Source of the DNA: Cyanoderma ruficeps
Taxonomy: Eukaryota > Chordata > Aves > Passeriformes > Timaliidae
Direction: 5' to 3'
NCBI GenBank assembly: GCA_008694505.1
Contig: VZDJ01000219.1
Coordinates: 12,224,010-12,288,009 of the forward strand
Length of the DNA: 64,000 nucleotides
Position numbers and translations under genes: made by a program. The notes beneath the pieces were generated by a model that was not told the origin of the DNA, did not search any database, and saw only the letters and a list, made by a program, of their open reading frames with translations. Below are positions 12,501-24,500 of this stretch, one piece after another (positions within the stretch are counted from its first letter, which is position 1; every line of letters begins with the position of its first letter).

Positions 12501-15500
12501 TCCTCTTCCGTCATCTCTACAGCAGAAAAAACATGATAATGTCAAGTCACAGCTGCAGGTGTATGTAAACACTCAGTCAATATCCAGCATGTAGGGAGAA
12601 ATGGGTGACAGTCCCACCTCCCCAAGAGGAATGCAGAGAAAATCATCTAAACCTCAGCCATCCTGAAAAGGTGTCACCAAAACTGGAGCAGGCAACACTA
12701 AATGAGAAAGGTAACTCAGGTCAGGAACTTCACCTCAGGTTTCTACAGCAATCTCAGCTCCCATTCCCCAAGTATATTAACTGCAACATGACATTTTATT
12801 TGCCATCAAAGAACACACACTGCAGCTGCAGAATGCATGTTCAAGGAGAGAGGAAAAGGACAGATTTCTCAAGTGTGTTCATTTTTGTATCCGATAGGCT
12901 CAGCAGCAAGGTAAGATAAACAACGTATCTTCTTTAAGACACTTTTTTACTAACCGAGTAGCACACCTCATTGTCTTCTGACACAGATACCAGATACCTG
13001 CAATACCACAGGAGACCTACCCAAGAGAAAAAGAGCTACATGTTGTTCACCCCGAGCTGCAGGTGAAAAGCCCTGTGGAGGATAATGTTACTTGCTTGAT
13101 GGTATTATAGAGGATATTTCACATGCATACATCCCCCTTCTGCTCACATCACCACTCCACTGCATCACTAAGTCAGTCATGCATGGGAAACAGGTTTCCT
13201 ACAGTTGTAACTGCTATTTCAGCAGAAAATTTATTCCTGAAATATTCCTCGCTCCAATCAAACCAGAAGTCTAGACTGGCTATGTAGAAACAAAGCAGTT
13301 AGTTACTTTGGAAAACACTTATTTACTCAGATTCAATCCAACACTTTCAGACTGCTTAAAATATACAATGCCTGCAGAATGGAGTGCAGCTTGAAAAACA
13401 ACTCAACAGCACTCTCAGGAGCTGAAAAATACATCTTCTCACTCGAAACAAATTGACAGATTTCCTTCAGAACCCGCTGCCTCCTCCAGGCAGAATCCTG
13501 CACACGCCATCTCATGCATGAACCAAAGGCTCGAGCTCTCTGACGGGCTACAACATCTTTAAGACATGCCATTTGAACAGGGAGGCCGCCCAAGCACAAA
13601 ACATGCCTTCACTGCTGCCAGCCCCGGAGACAGGCGTTTCCCTGGATAAAGATGCATTCGCAAGTTGCAGGCTCCCATTTTCTATCCCATCCTCTCCCCC
13701 ACCAGCTGCCACCCAAACGCAGCAGTGCAGCCGTGCTCTGGCCGTACTGCAGCCTGTCCATGACAGCACTGCTGCAACCAGGAGCATCCACAGAGCAGAG
13801 CTTCGCTCTGCCCTTCCCCCAGCTCATGGATGATGGCAGCCTCGTGCTCCCCCACCCAAGCAAGATCTGAAGCAAATTTGGACTGATTACCTTCAGATTC
13901 CTTTATGTGTCCTACTAAAACAGCACTTAGCTTCAGATTGTTGGTTTGGGGCAGGGTGGGGGTGGGGGGGTAATTCCTTTGAAAATTAAGAAAGAGGTTG
14001 AAGGGAAAGCAGACTGCAGCGCTCTCAGGGCTCGTGGGGATCTTTTGTCCTTGGACAAAGTCACTCTATGATGTTACAGCCAGGAGGGACCAGGGCAAAA
14101 AAAAAAAGGCATCCTTTAATGGAAAGCACAGTCCAGTGTATGGGGAAAGCTCCGAGCCCCAAGAACAGCAGCATTAAACAGCATATCACAGAGTCAATTA
14201 GGTTGGAAAACACCTCTGAGATTGAGTCCAACCTTTGACCAATCACCACTGTGTCATCCAGACCACAGCACTTACTGCTATGCAGAGTCTTTTATTTTTC
14301 CATAATACCAAACACCTTCCAAGCATTCAGAAAGTGTGTGCTGATTTGTTTTCCTGCCCAAACCATCACAGCCAGATCCTGCATACTCAGACATGTGCAG
14401 GAAAACTGGTGCACATGATCGGCACCCTGCAACACACGACTTTCCACGTGCTTCAACAGGGGCCTGAGTGTTTGCCAGTTCAGGCTATCAACATCCATGA
14501 AGCTTAATAAAAAGAAACATTTTTTGGCGAGTTACTGCTGTACATTTTGTTTTCTTCTCCCTCCCTGGCACAGCAATTTCCCCTCTGGGGACAGGGAATG
14601 TGCCAGACAAATGCTGCCTCTGGCAAAGAAACCAGTGACAAACAAGATGCACTTAGTGCACGTTCCAGTTGAGTAGGTGCTCTGGAGATGGGGAAAACTC
14701 GAGTTTAAATCCACCTGGCATTACTGTGGGGAAAGCAAAGAGCAGCTCTGCTCATGACTTCCAGCAGACCTGACCTGCTTTAAGTGGAGCTGACGGTATT
14801 TCATGCTCCAGGACTGATCACTTCTCAGCACTGTATGTTTTATTAAACTTGATGCTGATTGCAGCCGTCATAATTTATGATGATTAGAAACCCAGAGTGC
14901 TGCGTTAGCCCCCGACCACTGTGTGCAAACAGAGCTGGGGAGAGAGCTCAGAGTGTGTGGAGGGGGCTCCATAGATCCCGGGAGAAACGACCCCTCTCCA
15001 TCTGGACCGATGCTCAGCTCACACTCATCACTCGCCTGCCTTGCAAGAGCTCATTCCCAGGGGGAAGCACCGGCACCGGGAATTCTGCGTCTCACACTCC
15101 AAAATCCTCTCCAGTCACACGTCCACCCCAACGCGGCAGGAAATCCCAGCACCTCTCTGGGGACCTGGGCATCCAAGAGACCCGCAGATGGGAAGGAGGG
15201 GTCAGAGAGAAACAGCCCCAAACAAATTAAACCATTTCAGAGCCTTTTTAAATGCTAATATGGCAATTTGCAAAGCGATTTATGTTCCATTTTGACATTT
15301 GCAAAGTGAATTAGATGCAAAGCCCCACGAGTTGTAGTTAAAACACTTACTAATAAGAGATTTACTCAAAAATAACAGAAATGCGGGATCTCAGTATTTT
15401 TACATATCCAAAGTGCAATTACAATAAAAACATTCAAATGTGCTTTAAAGCACCGACTTCCTCCAGAAAAAGAGAGAGAGAGAGACTTCTTTAGGTTTTG

Positions 15501-18500
15501 TATTTCCATTTATCCTGTCAGGATGAAACGTCACAGATATATTTTAGTTATGGCTTTAGGTTAAAATGAATAAAACCACAACAAAGCAAAAAAGGGAGGA
15601 TACGCTTTATAACGAGTGCCTGCCAATATCCAAAATTTTCCAGTTTTGAGGAGAAAGAACTTGCTCTACCCAGAAGCACCCAATCTTTACAAAAGACCAA
15701 TTTGCCTCGCAATTCAAAGAATTTATTTAAAGACACTGGGAAAAATAATTACTACTTCAAATCTTAATTTGCCTGAAAGCAAACACCGAAAGTCTAATTA
15801 TAGCTTCCCACAAATGAGAACAGCCCCACCATCACACATGCTTAAATAAGCCCCTGCTCTCTGACCGTGCAGCACCAGGCACCCCCAAACTCACTAAGCA
15901 ACAAAAAAAGGCAGCTTTTGCCCCAGGAAAAGAAAAATTATTATCAATAATTTCAACTTCTAGAAACACAGCAAAACTCCTCTGTTACACAACGTCTGGA
16001 GAGCCGGCCCTGTCTCCTGTGGATTTTCTGGAGCACACTGAACACCTTTTGCACAGCACCAGCTCCTGAAATCCTACATGTTCAATGATGCAACAAGGAC
16101 ATCCAACTTCAGCAGATCCCTGCTCTTAGCACCATATGCTTGGTCACATTTTAGTGGCATCTCCAAGGGGGGTTTCAGCTTTAATTTGGTGTTCTGTTTC
16201 CTTTGGGAGAAAAAGAAGAATAAGAAAAAGAACTCTTTCTCCATCTCTGACTTTGCTATCTTACTTGTTCAACACAGAAATGCACAGTGGGCTGCAGCTC
16301 CCACAAAGAGCTGGGCTGTTCTGTGCTATGGCCTTAGGCCTCTATTAAAAACAATTTAATTCACACAAGCCCTGTGAGGACTGACAAGCCCAACTGCTGC
16401 TGCTTGCGGAGCACTGGTGTGCTCCATTTTGTTCACTGATTGCTTTGGGTTTTTCAGGAGGCAACGTCTCTCCCATTTTAAAACGTCCTGAACTTTACGT
16501 GCTGGATAGAGCACTGCCTCACAGAGCACAGGAACACGAGTGGGGATGCTCTGGGACCTGGCTGTTGTAACCTGTGGGGCTGTAGAGGGGGCAGAGGTAC
16601 ACTGGCCATGCTCAATGGGAGCTTCTGCCTGCACATCAGAATATGAGCAGGAACATCCCAGCCTTTAGCATCTGTTCACAGATTTATTGTCCATGAATGC
16701 ATTAATCCCTTATTAAAGCTGTTGTTACTGACCTCTCCACAACCTCCTGTGACACAAACTTTCAGGAGTTCAGCCCATGCTGTGTGAAGCATTACTGTCC
16801 TTCACCCATTTTAAACCTGTCTATTTCTTGCTATTTCCACTGATACACCCCAGGAGCCGGTAAACAACAGCTCTGTGCTCAGCTGAGGCATTGCCTTCCC
16901 CATGGGAACTTCGATCCCACCGTTCTCTCCTAACAAAGCAGCCCCAAGCCTTCCAGTCTCTCCTCACCAGGCAGCTGTTCCACCCCTTCATCACTTGGGT
17001 TGCCCTCCTCTAGATGTATCTCTGTGCCCTTGATATGCAGAGGCCAGAACTACACACCGTGCTGTGACAAGGGTGCACCAACACTTTATGTAACAGCAAA
17101 ATGACATCAACCAAATCCCTGGCTCTTAACACCCTTCCTTATGATGCCCAACATTGCTGGTGCTCTGGCTGCCCCCACACTGTGAGCTGATGATTTCAGA
17201 GAACTGTCAGCTGCGACTCGGCTCCTTCCTGAGCGGCAGCTGTCGGGTCAGAGCACTGTGATGTTTCAGGGACAGACAGGAGCAGAGGGGCCTGGACAGG
17301 AAAGCAGTTTGTGACTGACGGCGCTTTCAGATCAGCCTCAGACAGTTTTGAACCTGGTGAAGTACCAATACCCTCACACACTTATTCAGAAGTGCAAAAT
17401 TTAGCCCTATGAAGGGTCTTTTCTGCATCCCCAGGCATGTCACATGCTATTCCTGCAAGGGAAATAATCTCTAACAGCAGAAGCTGCTCAGCACCAGACA
17501 ACTTCCCCAGCCCCACAATCGAGACCTACGTGCAATTTTTCTTTTAGGAGCAAACTTCGTTCGATCCGGCTGCTTTGTTCTCTTCTTTTGCAATCCACTC
17601 TCTTCCTTCGACTCCTGCTGCAATGGAAAAGAACATGGTGAGTGCATGCAATATGTAAGAAATACTACCAGTCCCCTCCCCCCAACCACTCAGACACAAA
17701 CACTGGTACAAGAACAAGCATCTATTTGTATGAAATTTGAATTTCAAACGTAATTCAAACACATTCTGTAACTATTAAAAGCTGTGTGATAAGCCTAACG
17801 AGCAAAAAGAGTTACAGACTGACATAAACAGAGAAGTAGGAGAGACAATAGACTTCATGCCAGTCACCACCATGCACTGCACCTGCTACCCATGATTTTG
17901 CAGAGAATTTGTCTGGCCTTGCTAAAACATTGATATTTGTAAGCACTCAAAACAGAAAGACAGAACCTTTTTATAACCGAGCATCACACACCTGTAAGCC
18001 AGGACTGTTTTTTGCCATGCAGCTTCTAGGACTATGCCCAGGCAACACCAGGTGATCAAAACTAGAATCCCTAGCCATTTTTGGAGAACCACATCAATGC
18101 ACCCCGAGGGCAGGAGGGCCAGCTGTATTTTCTCCTCATGCTATTCTCTTGTATTCATAGAATCAAAGAATGGTTTAAGTTGGAAGAGACTTTAAAGATC
18201 ATCTCATTTCAACTCTCTGCCATGGGCAAGGACACTTTCCACTAGACCAGGGTGCTCAGAGTCCCTTCCAACCTGGCTTTGAACACTTTGAGGGGCAACC
18301 ACAGCTTCTTTGGGCGGTATTGCCACAAGTATTTCATTTTTGAAACTTGAATATTTCAGAAACTTGCTGTCTCGAGGCTCCCTGGACCAATACTCCCACG
18401 AACAACTTAAATGTGTGCCGCTTTAAGCACAAGGACTGCAGCACAAATGGGCACAGGCTTAAATGACACAAATTTCTGCAAGTTGCTGTCCTAACAGCTT

Positions 18501-21500
18501 AGGCGAGGGCACACACATTACCCAAGGCTGGCACTGGACCCCTTCCAATTTGTCTCTCTAAATCAGGTAGGATTAGAATCAAATCCAGTGTTTCAGGCAG
18601 AGACCCACGCCTGGCCAGGATGTGCTTTGCAAGGCTCCCTCTGCAGGTACACTGAGTTTTGTTGCCCGTGAGACACGTGGACCACATGCTTGTGCCTCAT
18701 TCCACCCCCTGCACCAAGAGGAGGGTTCAAGGAGGGGCACATGGCTTGTGCTACTTTAACACAAACAGATACATTGATTATTTTCGAGTGTCATCCATTT
18801 CTTTTGTCCTTTGCCCGTGTTCTGAACCCATGAAGTCCTTCAGACGGCACCTCTGTGCTGAGTTTTGTTGGAGACATCTCTGACTTTAGCTTTATCTGTA
18901 GATTTTATTAATCTACATACACCATTTGCTCCCTCTTACAGATCATTAATGAGGATGTTAAAACACACACGGACCTAATATTGATCCTCTTGGCCTCAGC
19001 TTTACATCTCCCCGAGATGAGCCTCTCCTTTGTTCATCAGCAGCTCTTACTGACAGTCTTTTAGCAGGATTTCAATCCAGGAATGCTGGTATCTAGACCA
19101 AATTAAATTATTTATCCAACTAAGATTTTACAAGACATACTATTAGGTGGTTTCCTGAAACCTTAATACATTACAGCTTTTACATGCCGTAAATACCTAC
19201 ACCATTCCTCACTTCCACTGACTTAAGAATCACCTCACAACACAGCAGCAATCACGCTTGGCAGGTCCACACACACTGATGCTTGTGCCTAAGGGTTTTT
19301 TTCTGACTGATTCCTTCTCTTCCCCACACAAACTGGTTTAGGTATCCCCTTTCCAAGACCTGCCACTGTGTCTCCAAAAGGCTGCTTCACATCCAGAGTC
19401 TCTCTTCCTAGGAGATGGATGCCAAGCTCCTGCTCAGGAGGTGAAATCCTCTCTTCCAGGGCCCTGGCATGGTGCCCCTCTCCACAGTTTTCCGTAAGCC
19501 ATGGGATTTCCCACCCCAAACTGCCCTGCCTTGGTCTGCAGCAACAGCCCCAAGCTGACCTCATGGGCTGCTCACACCTCAGGGGATGGGGAACAGTCCG
19601 TGGGATCACACCAGGATTGCACTAGGATTATACACTGGAGGAGGTTCAGCAACAGCTCTCCTGCCCTCCTCCAAAACCCTGTCTAACAATGCTAAACCCA
19701 CCCCAGCTTAAAACAGGGGCAATTTAATCCTGACAGGCTCTGTAAATCCCCAGCTCTTCTCTCTAAGCATCAATCTTCCCTTCATCACTCCTGCACTTGC
19801 TGGAAGGTCAACCCTGACACTCTCATCTGCAGCTCTCTTCCAGGGCACGGATGTGATTTATGAGCACACCAAACTTTCCAGGGCTGTGAGTGCCTGCTCT
19901 GTGCACAGAGACACACTCTTACAGCACACACCATGGGACAACACAGGGCTCAAACACCCCCAGGGCTTCCGAGGGGAACAGAGTGCCCGGCACCGGGGCA
20001 TGCTGCCTGGATCTACGGCACAGCCAAGGACGTGCCTCAGTTCCCCACGCTGGTCCTGAAGAATCTCGACATTTACATCAGTGGCAGGAGCAAAATTATT
20101 GCAGGACACGTGTTGTACGAGCCTCATACATTCAGGAAAGATGTTTAAATTGCTCAGCAGCGTTCTACTGAACAGCCATGGTACAGTGAACCGCTGAAGC
20201 AAATCCAATTAATCCTGATGGGCCAAAATATATACACACATCTCAATTCCAAGAATTCTTAAATCTCCTTTATTTTTAAACCCAGAAAATAAAACATACC
20301 TTTTAATTAGGATTTATGGCTGTTTGTACCTCTGCTGGGAGACAGCCCCGCAGGCCCCAGAGTGCTCTGCATAAATGCAGGCGTGGATGGTAGGAACAGA
20401 AGGGGCCAAGAAAATTCAGGGAAGACAACAGGGCTTGCTCTTCCTGACCCAACCTTTTAATGCTCATCTATCTACAAGGATAATAGGAACTCAAGGGGCC
20501 ACTCAACCAACTGCCTTTCTAATAAGATCACTAGTCCAAAAATAATCTTAATCAATTAAAATATTCCCAAACTGCAGCCAATACTCTTAGTTACAAGGTC
20601 ATCTCCAACACACATCTTCCAACGAAAACTAATTATTATAGCAGAGGCGAGGTAGGAACTGCACACCTCTGCTCAGTGCCAGCCTGGAGAGCATCCCTCC
20701 TCCTTTGCTGTCAATTCAAGGCATAACAGCCAGAAGGAACCCAAATTCTCTTCCTGTGTCAGGCTCTGCACTTTAATTTATGATGCTCTCTTATGAGCAA
20801 TTTCACTGTCAGCATTGTACACAGATGAAGAAATAGACAGGTTTCCAAAGTTCCTTACACATTTAGTGGAAGGCAGCCACTATTCTTCTTCCTTGTTTTT
20901 GTAACCTGTTTGGTTTCACCAGACAGCAGGAAATCAAATTCTCATTTTAAAAATGCTTTAGCACATACTTAAGAGAAGCTGACTCTGCCAGCAGAAACAG
21001 ATACAGCTCCACTCATTTCTAAAAGCCCATAAATGGATGCCAGTAGCCAGCATCCCACATCCTGCTCCCTCGAATCCAAATGATAAACCACAGAAATCAG
21101 CTTCTACTGACTCAGGGAAGAAAAGGCTACAGCAGAATGTCTCCACCTCCAACAGTACAGACTGCAAAGTCAAAAGGTCTGGGTAATTTTACTGCTCAAC
21201 AGCAGTTGGGACCATCTAACAATAGGGCACAGCCAAACACCACACATCCTGCATGGGAAATATGCAGATGAAAACCAGACTAATTTATTTTTAAAAGCCA
21301 ATTAGATGTTGGAATTACCATGTTTGGCTCTTGCCAAGACTGCTGCTGAAATTAATATCACACCCTACTTTATTAGTCTCTGACTTCAGTTCAGAATCTG
21401 CTTCAGCTTTGCTCTTTCAGCTCATTAGAACAAACCTGCTGGAAGTGGAGATGAACAACAAGCCACAATAGGGCTTATGCCAGGATTTGCAGTTCCTGAC

Positions 21501-24500
21501 ACAGGGAGAGAGAGGACTCAGTAGGAAAAAGGGCTTTTACTGGGCTGTGAGGAGCCTGGATTCAGATCAATCTGATTTTCAACAAATGAGCTCAGCAGAG
21601 CCATGAAGCCTCCTCCAGAACCAACTCACATTGCATTCTCCTCTGGGAGATGGAGGCACTGGGTCCCTGGGCACCAGCAGAGCCCATGGAGACAGCAGGG
21701 CACTGCAGCAATTCTCCCATGTGGCTCTGCTCTGCTTGGATGGTCAGTGGTGTGAGGTGGCATCCTGGGATTAAGCTATTTTTATTCCTAGTAGCTGGTG
21801 CAGTGCTGTGTTTTGGATTTAGTACGAAAATAATGTTGATGGCACAGCAATGGCTTAGTTGGCGCCAAGCAGTGCTGACTCTAAATCAAGGACTTCTCAG
21901 TTTCCCGTGCTCTGACAGTGAGCAGGTGCACAAGGAGCTGGGGGAACTGGGCAAAGGGATATTCCACACCACAGCACCCCATGCCCAGTGTACAAACAGG
22001 GGGGAACTGGCTGGGAGACACCAATTGCTGCTCAGGGATTGGATGGGCATCGATGAGTGGGTGGTGAGCAACTGGATTGTGGCACTGGTTTCTCTTGGGT
22101 TTTACTCATCGAATCATGGAAAGGTTTGGGTTGGAAGGGACCTTAAAGATCACCTCATTCCAACCCTCCTGCCCTAGGTACTTGCCACAAGACAAAGTTG
22201 CTCATTGACCATTTGGAACACTGCCAGGGATGAGGCATCCACAGCCTCTTTGGGTATCCTGTCCTAGTACTTCACAATCCTCACAGTAAAGAATTTCTTC
22301 CATATATCTAACCTAAATTTCTCCCCTTTCAGTTTGAACCCATTCCTCCTTGTCCTATCACTACAGTTCCTGATAAAAAGCAGTTCCTCTCTCTCTTCTT
22401 TTCATTACAATTATTCTTGATATTATCATTAGGATTATTAATAGTATTATTATATTTTATCTTGTTTCAATTATTAAGCTGTTCTTATCTCAACCCACGA
22501 GATTTACTTTTTTTCCCCCATGATTCTCCTCCTCACCATGGGGTGGGAGTGAGCAAGCAGCTGCCTGGTACTTAGCTGCTGGATGGGATTCAACTGTGAC
22601 AGGTGGGCACTGCCATCCTGGCTGTGACATTTCCAGTGCCATCTTCTCCATAGCAAGACGCCCCTCAGGCCATGCCTGGTCCTGAGGTGAGTGTCCACTG
22701 TCACAGCTGATGGAAACAGAATAGGGCAGTGGCTGGGTGTTCCAACCAATGCCTAAACACACCTCCCTCTGCAGCACAGCCAAAATCCGATCTGGAACAT
22801 CAACACATGCTGCTGATTACCCCGACTGTGAGTATCTCCAAACACAGGAACACTCAGGCAAAGGGATGTTCTGCACTGAAGGGAAGACAGGCCATGCAGA
22901 AATAGATGGCACCATCACCCTGGAGTCTTGTCATATGTTCCCTGAGGGCTGGCAGAGCTGATGGATCTGGCAGAAAGAGCTTGTGAGACTTGATGCCAAC
23001 TTTATAAGTGCAGGCAGGTACTCTCAAAGCTCTCAAAGGATCTATCCAGGCAAAATATTCTTCTAAAAGGTCCTAGACGAGATCAGTAGCATTTGAGGAT
23101 CAGCTGCACTAAAGGCTGCAGATCAGTCTAACAGGTCGGCACAACTTTGGGGCTGTGCTCAGAGTTCATGCTTGGCCAGGCCCTGTGCTAAGAACAATCA
23201 TCTTGAAGACATGGCTTCAGGGGTCAAACCAACAGTCCAATGCAAGCAGGAGGTTCAGAAGACCAGGAATTGTCCTGCTCAGAGAGAGCACTGTTGGGCA
23301 CTACTTGAAATATTGTGTATTTGTGAATGAACATCCATCTTCTGGCACAGGCAACCAATTCCCTGTGGGATTAAACAGCCAAGGGAGATGGGAACTACTC
23401 TACTCATTCGGCGTGTCTGCATTTTCAGAGACACAGTCTGCACAAAGAAGGTCATCTCCTCTGGTTTCCACAGAGTCAGAGAGACTGTTCTTATTTTGTC
23501 TGACCCTTTCCAAAAAAAGAGAAGTGTTCCCCGAATCCAGGATTATATATAGCAGAGATCAGAAAGCCTCACGTCCAGCAAACTTTTTTCTGATGCAGCT
23601 CTGCAGATGCCACAGCATAGACATGAGCAAAGAAAGGGAACTTGGCAAAATAACATGGATGAGCTTGATAATCCAGCATGACTGAAAAATTCCTGGGAGA
23701 GGCAGTCTGCCAAAGATCATCAGAAGTGAGAAGCTGGAGGCTTTCCAGGTGCAGCTGCTACAAGATCTGCTGGTCTGGAAGCAGAACTAGGGACTTGTTC
23801 TATAGATACCTGCCAAGAGACTGCCAAGGAAGAAAGCCATCGAATCAATGATGCCCAAATTGTCCTTGTAGCTTTTGATTCATAAGGAACCATGTCCTAA
23901 CAGATGCAAGATTAATTGAGAATGTATTGTTCTCTAAAATTGCTATTGATCTGAGCTTCCCACACCTCTTCTTGAACACACAACAAGGTCTTACCGGTGC
24001 AAGAACAACAGTTACAACATTCAAAATTGAAATTCAGCTTGATGTACACAGAAGAGCTGAGACAGTTACAGAAGGCAGACAGTTATTTTTTTGAGATCCC
24101 AAGTAAATCAGTTTCGCGTTTGATTTTGCAGAAAACAACACGACAAGAGACTGTGGCACTGGATCTGGAAGCTGATGACTCACAGAAAGAGACTGAAGTG
24201 AATAAATCCACTCATTCAACTGACTGAACTGTTGTCACTTAAACAGAATCTAATTGGCTCTTTAACGGCCTCTCTGAGCATATCCTTTTCTGTAATATGA
24301 CCGATTATGCCATCGGAATTTATTGTTTATAGACAAACTCACAGAACAGTGAGGGAGCCTAACCTTTTTATAGATGTGTTTTAAGAGACGTTTGTTTCCT
24401 CTTTTTCAGATACGCGCACATTGAGATGAATAATTGCAGACAATAACAGGTCCTGATCTTTTATGTACTGCAGCAGCTCTTATAGCTGCTGATTTCTTTT

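Noticed and set aside
23155..23685. A 176-codon plus-strand frame in UIMC1 intron 1
   Set aside because: No recognisable protein similarity, no splice or promoter context. A stretch near 23270-23330 faintly resembles a plus-oriented CR1 body ('aattgtcctgctcag', 'gaaatattgtgtat'), too diverged to call.
23997..24227. A 76-codon plus-strand frame with helical, Gln/Glu-rich sequence
   Set aside because: Short, within an intron, no family recognised and no independent evidence of coding.
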